The notes beneath the pieces are model-generated. The model did not search any database. It was not told the origin of the DNA and worked only from the letters and a program-made list of their open reading frames with translations. A DNA stretch of 64,000 bases from Sclerurus mexicanus (lineage: Eukaryota > Chordata > Aves > Passeriformes > Furnariidae), in the NCBI GenBank assembly GCA_013396755.1, contig VWZF01007170.1, positions 134,291-198,290 of the forward strand. The letters run 5' to 3'. Shown here piece by piece: positions 1-10,173 of the stretch (position 1 is the stretch's first letter; every line of letters begins with the position of its first letter). A program made the translations under genes and the position numbers.

Positions 1-67
1 TGTTATAATATAGAATAATGTTTACTTTTTCAGATTAAAAGCAAACCAACTTGTACTTGAAACATAC

Positions 68-145
68 CTCTTCCAAGCTGAGCTGTAAATATTCAAAAAT
101 CCTAAATGGATTTTTTCTGCATACTAGTTTCTCCTTCTTGACAAG
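68..145 (-). CDS. TSEN2: TSEN2 fifth coding exon
   Basis: A 78-nt, phase-0 exon (residues 270-295) between TTCTTGTAG and GTATGT. It encodes LVKKEKLVCRKNPFRIFEYL and then QLSLEE. This is the start of the conserved tRNA-intron endonuclease N-terminal domain (human ...CRRNPYRIFEYLQ...). The intron between it and the fourth exon is only 116 nt (146-261). The next exon, expected to continue with AFFLVYALG-like residues, is outside the window. Confidence 0.9.
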
Positions 146-3100
146 CTACAAGAAAAAATTTACCGTATTACTAAAACATTAAACTGAAAAAAATACTGAA
201 TTCTGAAAACAGCACTGATGATACAGATTTTCTAAAAGCTTAGGATACTCTTTTTCCTTACATTTCCTTGTGCATGAGCAGAGTCATCTTCAGGACATGA
301 GTTTCCTTCTTCTTCCTCTTGCACCAACACATATTCTGGAGCATTTTCTCCTGACTCGACACCCTCCCAAGGCCTTTGCTTGGGGCTCTGCTTCCCCTCA
401 CAGCCACAGTGCACAGCAGCACCACACTCCTGGCAGGACCCTTCACCCTCTTTGGAGTGCCCTTGTTCCTGTTCCTCAGAGCCACACACAGGACCCACTC
501 CTGGATCTCCCTCCAAACAGGCTTTTGTGGAGCCCCCATTCTGATCCTCAGGACTCAGGGCCTCTCCACTGCCAGGATCTGTGGAAGATTGTCTGGAAAG
601 TTCTGTATTTTCTGTATTTGGCCCCGTTCTCTTGCAACTATTACCAGCTCCTTCAGCTCCACCCTCTTTCAGCTCTAGAGGTTTAGTGTAATTTTCAAGG
701 ATTTGGGTAACTGAGCAGTCATCAAGTCCTTGCTCTTGCAAAACACTCCTGGCCCACTGAACACGGCGCTGGTACCTGGGACAGAGGACAAATGAGAACT
801 TCGAGGGCATTGCATCCCTCAGTCAATATTTTTAAACAAGGATCTTAAAAAACAGACTATTCAGCACAGTTCGCAAACGCATCTGAACACCCCAACAACT
901 GCTGTGCAAAACACAAGTGTGCCCAATGCAATGGGGCTCCAGACTTCAGGGAGCTGGAGGTGACTCCACTGAACATCAGGATTCTGCTCCTCCTCCAGTT
1001 TTGCCTTTTAAATTTGTCTGGCCCAAACACCATTACTGAGCCCCACACAAGAGGCAAGAACTTCCCCAGGCAAAAAGTTCCTTTTCCCATGGAAACCTTA
1101 AACCTGAATTCCCCACACAAATATCCTAGAATCAGAGCTTGTAGGATTAAAATATGCAACAAGACTGTCTACGGAGCTCTCACATACTTCATCTATTTTA
1201 CAGATACCTACAGAGAGCAGCAGCTTCAAAACTCTAGAGTACCTTTGAAACAGCAAAGGCACAGCAAAAATGCCACGTGATGCTATTTTAGCAGTGTAAA
1301 AATCTAAAGCAGAAACTACCTTTTTTAACCAAAACCCTCAGTTATATCCCTGAGAAATAACAATAACCCTTTCAGTGAGAAGCAGCTGAAAGCTGTAAAA
1401 TTTCTAATATTTTTCAACGATGAGACAGATTTTAGTGCCTCTTCTGTTATTCTGCTATTAATATCCAGTTGCAGACATGGATCTTCCCTCTGTGAAGCTG
1501 CAGGGAGCTGAGTGCAGATGTCCCTCCTCAAACCTGGACAACTCCAGTACAATATTCTTCACTCCCCTGAACAAAACCCTAAGGCAGCAATTCCAGACCA
1601 GGTAATGAAGAACTACAAGGACAATTAAATGCAAATTTCACATGTCAACACAAATAAAGTCCCTCTGAAGTCTCATAATAAAGCCACACAGCTCAGTGCT
1701 GTGCTCTTTGTTACATAAATGAGACTTCTCTTTGCCCTGTTATTTAATTACCACATAATTTGCACTTTCAGATCTCTGCTGGGACAGATCATGATGCATC
1801 TTGTGCACCAATATAATTACACTTCCACTGATGCTCAGCTATTGCTGCACGTAAAGCTGTCCCAAAACAGACTGACAAGAATGGCAAGTGTTTCTGCAAC
1901 CAGTAGTAACTGTACTAGCACTAGTAGTAATATTGTTACTGGTTTTCTCACCTAAAATTGAGGACTGAGGTAGCATAATCTTTAAATCTAAGTGGAATTA
2001 TCATTTGATCGAAACAGAGTAACCCACCTGCACGTGCTTAACAGTTCAATTACTACCTTAGCAAAATAAAAATGTGGTCCAACACTCTGCTGGGTGTACA
2101 AACTAGCAATGTTCATTGATAATTTATAATTTATTAATAAAAAGTAAAACGTTAATGCATTATAAAAATTCAAGAGCTTCTTCAGCCTACACTACAATAA
2201 TTTCCTAAGGAAATGGAAGTTATTTTAAACAGCCTGCCCCAGACACTTCTTTTTCTCCTCCTAAGCTGAGAAATAAGTTCATTATCACTGGCATCATTAT
2301 GCTTAATCACCCATACTACTGTGCATACACTCAGTCTTGGCTTCTATTCAGCAATCAATATCTGCAAGCTTACAGGAAAACCCCCACTGAATATTCCTTA
2401 CTCTGTGTCTACTTCTTCTGGTGTGATTTATAAATGAAATAAAGAAAAAAAGAGATGCAAGTCATCACTTTTTCAGCCAACAACCAAAAAACCAGTACAA
2501 AAAAATATAAAACAGAATAATCTGTTTCCTAAAAGCACCAGGAATAAATTAAAGCAAATTAACTTACTTGTGAGATGTAATTATAGGCATGTCTGTGTTA
2601 ACACCTGTACAAAGAAAAATCATACATTGTTTCAACAGCATAAAGATGTTTCTGTGTGGTTTTGATCATTGAGGTGATGTGCAGCCTAATAATTACCGCC
2701 ATTCTCAGTCCTCAGTCATTTTGGTCCCACTTGTATTCAAGGACACAGCCAAATGAGGAAAGGTACTGAGGTAACAGCCCGGACAAGACAACAACTAAAT
2801 GCACCTTATTCCTCCAGACCATAAACACACAATTATGAAGGGATATGATAAAATCCAGTGATGTCCATTGAGACTTAACTGTCAGGGGAAAGATGAGTGA
2901 AGAATGACAATATAAACAACCAAGAGCAGATTGGATGGAACTGGCCACAAGTAGATCAAAAAGTTCACATATCCTTCTCTCACGATTTCATGGACACTGA
3001 AATCTACAGATTAAACCCAAGAAAAACTGGAGAGTTATCTGGAGTCCAAGGATCCTTTCCTTACAGATTTCCCAAGAACAACCCAGTGAAGGCAAGGAGA

Positions 3101-4269
3101 ATGCACCAAGTAGCTAGGACACAGGTTTCCCAGGCATTCCCTAAGCACAAGAGATTGGGAGAGAGACATCCCTGACCTGCTCCAGGGAAGAAAAGGGAAA
3201 AGGACAATTAGAGGACACTCACCTTGCCACTTAGCAACCAGCAGAGGGTCTGAGATGCTGAACACCGGCCGACTTCTGGAAAGAATTCCTTTTCCAAAAT
3301 AGCCCTGCAAAGGAAAGGAAAAATATCCTTGTTATCTCTTAACAAAAAATTTAATTTATTTCCAAATTACAATAGCTGGATGCCAAGACCAGCTGAAACA
3401 AACAACTAAAATTCTGCAGTATTTTAGCTTTGCCTAAACTTGGCTTTTAGCTGCTAATAAACTCCTGCACTCAGAGCTTTAACCAGAGATTTAACCTGGA
3501 GGGTGTTTGGTCTTTTCCTCAATTCTAAATATTTGTCAGGCAACATCTCTAAGTAGACATTTGAAAACCAATGCAGAAGACACCATTTGTGTACCGATGT
3601 TGTGAGAGTGCATGATGGAAACTAAAGAGATACTACTGCACAAGAATAGTGGTGAAATGGTACTCAGGTATAAAAGGAGCAATGGAGCTTATTTTACACA
3701 GGAATAAATCTCTCAAAGCTAAAATAATTAGAGAAGCATTTATAAAACACTAATATTCCAGCCTCCTGGCTTTAGAAGCAAGAGAACACTTTTGAGAAGT
3801 TGCATAAGGAGACATTAATGTGTTGAAAGGAGACATTAACAAACGTGAAGGCTTTGCAGCTGGTTTTTAGGTCACAATGTCAATTCACTCCAAAAATTTA
3901 TTTGCTTGGATAAGAAATACTATTCACATTTGATCCAGAATACATGTTTTGTACTGATTTCAGGAGAGGAGGGAGATACAGAGACTCACAGGAGGCTGAA
4001 GGGGCAGGAAAACATAAAAGCAGCAGATTTTAACCACTATTATGCTTTACCTGCATTTAAAACACTAAAAATATTGAGAAAACATGGTGCAGCACCTTGT
4101 TATAGAGCTGTTCAATATCCGCTGGGTTCCTCACAATCACGTTGTTGTTGATGATTTCAGCCTGGCATATCCTGAAATCCCTCCCACCCACATCCACAGG
4201 GAAGGGAGCCTCGTAGGACTCAAAAATTCTTCTTTTCCTCCTCGGCGGGTGAAAAACTGCTTCTGCCAT
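68..4269 (-). CDS. TSEN2: TSEN2, tRNA-splicing endonuclease subunit Sen2 (5' part, five coding exons)
   Basis: TSEN2 is a catalytic subunit of the nuclear tRNA-splicing endonuclease, which cuts introns out of pre-tRNAs. Joined on the minus strand, 4269-4096, 3304-3223, 2604-2568, 775-262 and 145-68 form 885 nt, an open frame of 295 codons, and every boundary has AG/GT splice sites in phase. Recognisable family segments are the start MAEAVFHPPRRKRR, then NNNVIVRN, GYFGKGILSRSRP, the block around MPIITS, ENYTKPLE, EYVLV and RIFEYLQLSLEE. The last block opens the N-terminal endonuclease domain; the catalytic C-terminal domain lies beyond the left edge, so the gene is cut by the window and not broken. 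The acidic Ser/Glu/Gly-rich linker in the fourth exon is poorly conserved, as in other vertebrates. The identification rests on recalled human protein similarity and is strong. Confidence 0.95.
262..775 (-). CDS. TSEN2: TSEN2 fourth coding exon, acidic linker
   Basis: This 514-nt exon covers residues 98-269. The acceptor is CCCAG ending at 776 and the donor GTAAGG starts at 261. It begins with KYQRRVQWARSVL and continues to ENYTKPLELKE, both conserved. A long low-complexity acidic, Ser/Gly/Cys-containing linker follows, then EYVLVQEEEE. The linker has the usual weak conservation, so its exact sequence says little about function. Confidence 0.92.
776..2567 (-). other. TSEN2: TSEN2 intron (1.8 kb)
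   Basis: Intron between the 37-nt exon and the linker exon. It is AT-rich, with no coding block, structured RNA or recognisable transposon seen. Short AT-rich stretches occur around 2090-2170. Confidence 0.8.
2568..2604 (-). CDS. TSEN2: TSEN2 third coding exon, 37-nt micro-exon
   Basis: A very short exon between TTTGTACAG and GTAAGTT. It supplies the end of one codon, then VNTDMPIITSH, then two bases of a lysine codon completed in the next exon. Phases on both sides fit exactly, and MPIITS matches the human protein at this position. It is too short to be called by length alone. Confidence 0.88.
2605..4095 (-). other. TSEN2: TSEN2 introns around the second coding exon
   Basis: Two introns, 2605-3222 (618 nt) and 3305-4095 (791 nt). 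Only the splice signals are recognised. I saw no repeats or additional conserved coding segment in them. Confidence 0.75.
3223..3304 (-). CDS. TSEN2: TSEN2 second coding exon
   Basis: This 82-nt exon encodes GYFGKGILSRSRP followed by VFSISDPLLVAKWQ (residues 59-85 plus one base of the next codon). The acceptor is CAG at 3307-3305 and the donor GTGAGT starts at 3222. The motif is nearly invariant in vertebrate TSEN2. Confidence 0.93.
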
Positions 4270-4291
4270 TTCCAAATGTTAATGGTTCCTC
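4096..4291 (-). CDS. TSEN2: TSEN2 first coding exon
   Basis: The exon begins after a polypyrimidine tract and CAG (acceptor AG at 4292-4293). A short 5' UTR of 22 nt follows, then the ATG at 4269-4267. Residues 1-58 run from MAEAVFHPP to EQLYNK. The donor GT is at 4095-4094 and the exon ends in phase 0. I chose this ATG because it matches the conserved MAEAVF start of vertebrate TSEN2. The acceptor upstream implies at least one non-coding 5' exon, probably in the CpG island or the sequence gap to the right. Confidence 0.92.
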
Positions 4292-4765
4292 CTGAAAAGT
4301 GGAAACAGAAGATTTAATGGTCAGAAGTTAAGGTTGACCCATTTTTCTGTATTTCAGCAACATCCCCTTGGCAATAACAAATTATCAATGAATCCTGCAG
4401 CATAACACAAGTTTTATTCTGCAAAACTCTTACACCATATCCCCTGTAGACCAGGCAGGGATGGTTCTCAGACAGGAGTTTATACGTGAACCTTAAAAGG
4501 ATTCAGAAGTTTTAATTTAAAAAAAAAAAGTTAACAATTTATGAATTTATATATTAAAATTATATATCGATATGTATGAAAGTATATTTTTGTACTTTAA
4601 AAAGAATTTATAAAGGGAATTTCAGTCCATAAACTGTGAGTTTATGTTATGCTGTGAGTGTTTCAGGAATAAAGCAGAGCAATGAGAAGAAACCAGAGCA
4701 CACAAGTGCCCAAATATAAACTGTTCCGAACAATCCGAGCCCACGGAGCACCCGGACAACACCCT
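4292..4765 (-). other. TSEN2: TSEN2 5' UTR intron, AT-rich part
   Basis: Sequence upstream of the first coding exon, including an AT-rich patch at about 4510-4615. It is most simply the intron between the unlocated non-coding first exon and the coding exon. No other feature is visible. Confidence 0.6.
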
Positions 4766-4867
4766 CAGGGTGGGATTGCTGGGATGTCAGGGTAGGATTC
4801 TTTGGGCCAGGGTGGGGTTGTTGGGGTGTCAGGTGGGATTGTTTGGGTCAGGGGGGGATTGTTAGGG
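4766..4867. repeat. G-rich minisatellite, about 20-bp unit, five copies
   Basis: Units beginning CAGG at 4766, 4788, 4808, 4830 and 4849 (spacing 22, 20, 22, 19) share the theme CAGGGTGGGATTGTTGGG. The array runs straight into the sequence gap, so its true length is unknown. The repeated G-tracts on the plus strand could fold as G-quadruplexes (inference). Confidence 0.85.
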
Positions 4868-5264
4868 NNNNNNNNNNNNNNNNNNNNNNNNNNNNNNNNN
4901 NNNNNNNNNNNNNNNNNNNNNNNNNNNNNNNNNNNNNNNNNNNNNNNNNNNNNNNNNNNNNNNNNNNNNNNNNNNNNNNNNNNNNNNNNNNNNNNNNNNN
5001 NNNNNNNNNNNNNNNNNNNNNNNNNNNNNNNNNNNNNNNNNNNNNNNNNNNNNNNNNNNNNNNNNNNNNNNNNNNNNNNNNNNNNNNNNNNNNNNNNNNN
5101 NNNNNNNNNNNNNNNNNNNNNNNNNNNNNNNNNNNNNNNNNNNNNNNNNNNNNNNNNNNNNNNNNNNNNNNNNNNNNNNNNNNNNNNNNNNNNNNNNNNN
5201 NNNNNNNNNNNNNNNNNNNNNNNNNNNNNNNNNNNNNNNNNNNNNNNNNNNNNNNNNNNNNNNN
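4868..5264. other. Assembly gap (397 N)
   Basis: A run of 397 undetermined bases, bounded by a G-rich minisatellite on the left and a GC-rich 19-bp tandem array on the right. The gap probably hides more of these repeats and possibly the TSEN2 non-coding first exon. Open frames drawn through it are meaningless. Confidence 0.99.
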
Positions 5265-5371
5265 CGGGCTGCGGGGTCCTCCCGGGCTGCGGGATCCCCC
5301 CCGGGCTGCGGTATCCCCCCCGGGCTGCGGGATCCCCCCCCGGGCTGCGGGGTCCGTGCCGGGCTGCGGGC
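5265..5371. repeat. GC-rich 19-bp tandem array, six copies
   Basis: CGGGCTGCGG starts at 5265, 5283, 5302, 5321, 5341 and 5360 (periods 18, 19, 19, 20, 19). The units differ mainly in a GGATCC/GGGTCC centre and C-run length. The array begins at the gap edge, so more copies may be missing. Confidence 0.92.
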
Positions 5372-5444
5372 GGGACGCGCGGAGCTGCTCCGGGCGGGAC
5401 TGAGCTGTCCGCGCCCCGGCCCGTCCCCGGCCGTTCCCTTTGCC

Positions 5445-5567
5445 CCTGCCCGCTGTCCCCGCTGTCCCTGCCCGGTGTCCCCGCTGTCCCCGCTGTCCCC
5501 GCCCGCTGTCCCCGCTGTCCCTGCCCGGTGTCCCCGCTGTCCCTGCCCGCTGTCCCCGCTGTCCCCG
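5445..5567. repeat. GCTGTCCCC-type minisatellite
   Basis: Direct repeats built from a 9-mer GCTGTCCCC alternating with TGCCCGGT/TGCCCGCT spacers; I count about nine GCTGTCC or GGTGTCC cores. The plus strand is C-rich and the minus strand G-rich. It lies inside the CpG island. Confidence 0.85.
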
Positions 5568-5880
5568 GGGGCAGGGGGAGCGGCAGTGCGGCTCAGACAC
5601 CCGAGCGAGGGAAGGCTCGGCCGCGTCCCGGTCCCCCCCGGGGTGACAGCGCTGCTGGCCCGGGAGCCGGAGCTGCCTCGGGAGGGGAGAGGAGCTGAGC
5701 ACTGTGCCAGCGCTTTCAGCCCTCGGAGAGGAGCTGACATCCCGGCTTCTGCGCTGTCCATGGCCTGGCCTCGCTCCTCGAAGCCGCCCCGGGACCGCGC
5801 TGCCGAGAGCCGGGGATGGAGCCGGGCCCGGGCACGGCCCCGCAGCGGGGACAGCGCTGAGCGCACCGGTGAAAAGGGTG

Positions 5881-8800
5881 AAAATACATCGTTCTTGCGA
5901 GGCATTTCATCTCCCATTCCCGTTTTACAGACTGGGGTGAGCCACGGGGCAGGCAGTAATGGTTTCGGGGCCACACAGGACATAGAGCACAAAACGTGAC
6001 AGCGCTGAACTTGTGCTCTTAGAGCTGCTGCTGCAGAGGGTCACTTTCTTACCAGCCCATGATGTTAATTTATTTCAAATGCTGATTCACAAAGTGTTGA
6101 AGCTAAAGCACAGAGGGGCCTGTTGTATTCCTGTCACCAAAGTACAGAGCAATGCTCTGGTAACTTGAGGCTCATTCTTAGAGCTCTGCCATTAAAATAC
6201 GCAGTTAAGTTATTCCAGGTAACAAGATGAAAGCCAGCATGAAAGATGTCACTCTGACTCAAAATTCCTTCTGAATGTGTCCAATCAGGTCTCATTTCAA
6301 TGGAAACGAGTTCATCTGTGCTGGCTGTATCTGTATTTTCTCCATGTGCAGACACATTACTACGAGATGTACATCACAGGGAGAAGGAGACAAAACACAA
6401 CGACCTGCAGGTCACTGGTGCTCCTTCCCTCTTATCTCTGAGCAGCCTTGAGAGGAACCTGTAGCACAGCCCAGGCACTCCAGTGACTCAGTCACACCCT
6501 ATTCCTTCAGCCCAATATCTGCTGCCTGGTGATGATAAGCCCAGATTGTGCTGCAGCCAGAACTTGCTGTCTGAAGGACAAACTCCCTCTAGATGAGTCA
6601 TGCCACATTTCTTTTAGAGTATCTATAATTGTACAGACACTTTCACAAATGTCCGCAGCTCCCTTTTTGTGATGAGCCAGCATTTAGGCAGCACCTCAAC
6701 AACAGGCTCTGAACAGCAACCCTGAAGGTCAGAGTGAATCACAGAGAGGCAGAAATGTCACGCTGCTGGCAGGAGCCAAGGCCGAGGGACAAGTGATCTG
6801 TGGGAGAAGACTGAAATAACTCAGTCTAGAAATGGTAAAATGGGCAAAACAGTACATTGCAACAAGGGAGACGTGCATTGCTCTGCATGACCACAGGAAT
6901 ACAGGAGGAGCTAAGGCATCATATGGCAAAAAATTGTGCCTGTGAGGTGAGGACAACACTGACGATTCTAGCATGCCCCTCACTGGGAATTTTAAGAGCA
7001 GGTTACACAAACATCTTTCAGGAACACTACAAATGAAGTTAATCCTGCCTTGAGGCAGGGGACTGCACTAAAAGCACTGGAGGCCCCTTTGCTGGGAGTT
7101 TTTAGGATTGAGTTTTCCTGGCTCACTGTGCAGTGCAGAGAGCCCAAGGCTCCGTGCTGCCTTGCAGAGCCTGAGCACCTGCAGCTCTTGTCAGGTCATC
7201 TTTCAGCTTTCCATCTGTGCTACAGACTTCCAGTTCAGGAATGTCACTCTGAGAACACACTATTTGGTGTTGTACCTGGCTGATTCATTGCTCTAACGCA
7301 GACTATTCAATTGCTCACTATTTCTTGAAACTCAGCTGAATTATTGTATTATGAAGTTAAGGTCCAAACCAGTGTCAGCTTTCTGACAAGCCTAAATATG
7401 ACTCTCTAAATCATGGTGGTTGTAGTCCTTCAGTTCTAGAAATGCACTGCCCTCACCTCTGACACAGCTGGCTCTCAGTTGTGCTGACTCCGTGTCCCGT
7501 TGTTTACATTGCCACCCCCACAAGTTCCACACTATAGGGATATAAATATGTTTATCCTATAGCACGGTCCCATGTGGGACACCAGTGCACCCACAGGAAT
7601 TCCTTTGAACTGGCAATGTCTTTCCGGGGGGAAGATGCTTGTGCTCTGTGTTGTTACTGGATTTCTCAGGCAGTGGTGGAGGAGTGGAGCTGAAAAGCAG
7701 CTACAATGGCCAGCCTTGCTCTCCCTGCCAGCCTGATGAAGCTCCTCCTGTAACCACACACGTGGGAATTTCCTTTCAAACCTGCACACCATTTGCAGCC
7801 TCTCTGTGGTTTCTGTCCTTCCACACTGACTAAAGATTCTTTTCACTGCATATTTTTGTGATTTCCACACCCATTCATTAACAAGAGGCCGAAGAGCAGC
7901 TATTCCATTCGAGTACTGCAAAGTTCATCTGGTACTATTTCTATGAAACATTCCACTTATAAAATAGAAGCTCATTTAATATTATATTAACTAATATTTA
8001 ACAACTAATATTAACCAATTATGATGCTATGGGGTTTCTACTCCATAAAATTAAGTCGCCATATGCAGGAAGGTACTAGGGAGTTTTGTTATCCAAGGTG
8101 GTTGTTTTCTGGATGCTTGAGGACTTTTATAGGGAGTTGAGAAGTTAATTCCCAGTCCTATTCCAGCCAAAACATACAGGCCAGGTACTCTTTAAATACA
8201 TATTTTACATGCTTAGGCTTATTAAAAGAAGCAGAAATGTTAGCCTGTAAAACTATTTGCCCACGTAGCACTCTCAAGAAAGTTAGTCATAAAATCATAA
8301 AAGAATGATCTATTCTTGTAGTGTCTTTAGGTAATTTTGGAATCCATGCCAAAAAAAAAAGTTTTTGCATACAATCCCATAAAATTCAAGTCATGATTTA
8401 TCATTATAATAATTTCTGTCTCTGGTTTCGACAGGATGTTTCTGTGAAGTTTTCTTATCCCATACTAGTTCTAGTCCACAAAAGAAACATGAGGTCACTC
8501 CCCTCTTTAAATAAAGCTCTTTTCTTTCTCACAAGGTGATTTGGACAGTAGTGGGAAGATGGGCTGTAGTTATTTACATTAAGCAGTCCCAGTTTCCCCA
8601 GACTGACAGAAATTCCCATGGAAATTCTGGTTACATTAACTTTGACAGAGATATGGGACTGTTTTTGGAAACTTTAAAAAAACAACTAGGGAATACTTTT
8701 CATTTTTATTAATATGCAGTATCTTAATTTTGTTTATTAAAGAAATAAATCAAGGTTAGTTTCTGCTTAGTTTCAGATGGTTTTCACAGGAGACAAAAAA

Positions 8801-9016
8801 AAAGAGAAGTCAGACAAATATTGGCCAAGCATCAACCCAGGAAGCAATCCCATAATAGAAACCCCGAGGTGGACAGCAAGAAAAGGAACAGCATGAGAAA
8901 AGAGAACGTTGAATACGAGTGTGTTGTAATACTTCAAACAGACAATAATTTTGTGTTCTTGGAGATGAAACACACTTGAATGAGGAATTCTTGTGGAAAA
9001 CCATCAGATCCAGCTG
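5881..9016. other. Intergenic, upstream of TSEN2
   Basis: Non-coding spacer. Open frames are short, overlap on both strands and resemble no family I recognise. The one notable element is the first copy of an 89-bp direct duplication at 7829-7917, described separately. An AT-rich stretch with repeated TTAACTAATAT-like words lies at about 7975-8025. Confidence 0.7.
7829..7917. repeat. 89-bp dispersed direct repeat, copy 1
   Basis: Matches 10085-10173 over 89 bases with three mismatches (about 97% identical) and no gaps. Similarity stops sharply at both ends. One minus-strand frame is open through the whole unit (it includes PLVNEWVWKSQKYAVK), but I cannot assign it to a protein or a known transposon. 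Confidence 0.9.
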
Positions 9017-9071
9017 CCATCCCATCCCATCCCATCCCATCCCATCCCATCCCATCCCATCCCATCCCATC
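9017..9071. repeat. (CCCAT)n microsatellite, about 10.5 units
   Basis: Ten perfect CCCAT units preceded by CCAT, with no interruptions. This perfection suggests a recent and probably length-variable locus. Confidence 0.98.
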
Positions 9072-10084
9072 TTGCCCACAGGGGCAGCTCCCAGTGTGTA
9101 TTGCAAACTACAGGAATTTGGAAATGATGTGAACATTCATTTTCTTTCAGCCTCCCCAAAGTCACTCCTTTCCTTCTCACCATGGAAACTAATGCAGAAG
9201 ATCCGGGCTTGCCACTTCAGGGGGAATCAAGGGCACTTCCAGCCCCCGAGCTTCAGCGTCAGATTTATTTACCTTTTGGTGAAGAAACATTTGTTCTTTC
9301 GCAGGTCATTAGTTTTTCTGCTTCATCAGTCCCCCGGGCGAGCTGTTAAATGATGCACAGCTTCTGTTTGGCCAAATTCGGACTCTCACCTTCACCTCCT
9401 GTGACCGAGCACAAGGACAAATCTCCGGGTTCCACCACCAGTCAAAGCCGACGTTTAAAGCGCGTTTCAGCCGGAGCCGGAGCTGGCAGAGAGGGTGTCT
9501 CCACTAGGTGGCCGTGTTTCAGCAAGTTTCAGTCAGAGCTCCAGGGACCGTGCAGAAAAATGCTCACGCTCCGCTGAAAGAGGGAAATCCTAGATTTTCA
9601 TAGGAGGTAAATGGGCACCTGGGCCCCTAAAGAGGCACCAAAGGGAGCACAGAACACTCAGACCCCACTTCTCACTTGCACATCTTGACTCTCAAACAGG
9701 TCCTTTTCACGCTTCTCAGGTATTGATTATTGTCTCCCTGATTGTTTACAACCTTGCTTTTCCTAATCTTTTTCAAATTATTGTGTGCTATGTATTAACC
9801 TGTAGGAATAAATAGTTGGAAAAAGCTTTTATTCCCCCCCCCATCACAGCTCTTTTTTGCATTCAGATACGTGCAGAATCCTTGAAGCAGTGGCTCACAT
9901 TTTTAGATCCATCTGCATAATTGTCAAATAATTGCTTTGCTCATTACATTTCCCTTCACATACTGATGGCTGATGTTTCCCTGCTTTCCCTGGGTCCAAT
10001 GGCTGTTGGAAGGCACCGCTATCTCCCGTGCTCACAATTTCCATAAAACTGGAGGTGACAGCCTTTTGGCTCTGGTGTTTATTT

Positions 10085-10173
10085 ACTAAAGATTTTTTTC
10101 ACTGCATATTTTTGTGATTTCCACACCCATTCATTAACAAGAGGCCGGAGAGCAGCTATTCCATTCAAGTACT
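10085..10173. repeat. 89-bp dispersed direct repeat, copy 2
   Basis: Second copy, in the same orientation, starting 2256 bases to the right of the first. On the minus strand the three differences give one silent change, one Arg/Lys change and one Ser/Leu change, and the frame stays open. The origin is unknown: a transposon fragment, a local duplication or a decayed exon are all possible. Confidence 0.9.

Larger units (their letters stand above)
5265..5880 (-). promoter_or_regulatory. TSEN2: CpG island, likely TSEN2 promoter
   Basis: CpG density is very high from the gap edge to about 5880, in contrast to the AT-rich surroundings. It sits about 1 kb upstream of the first TSEN2 coding exon, the position expected for the promoter of this housekeeping gene. 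The start site and non-coding exon cannot be placed because part of the island is missing. CpG islands are often bidirectional, but no convincing coding region lies on the plus side. Confidence 0.75.

Noticed and set aside
4802..5992. Long open frames (up to 376 codons) over the CpG island on both strands
   Set aside because: They pass through 397 N bases and are made of Pro/Gly/Ala-rich minisatellite translation. No start context or family is supported.
6045..6060. Candidate splice donor CTGGTAAGAA on the minus strand that could end a TSEN2 non-coding exon
   Set aside because: It lies outside the dense CpG part and has no supporting evidence. The first exon may equally be inside the sequence gap.
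7532..7921. 129-codon minus-strand frame containing the first 89-bp repeat copy
   Set aside because: Only the repeated segment is shared with the second copy, no protein family is recognised, and the second copy's frame stops soon after. Reported as a repeat instead of a gene.
9017..9071. Regularly spaced repeat resembling an array
   Set aside because: Pure pentanucleotide microsatellite without spacers, in a vertebrate genome; not CRISPR.
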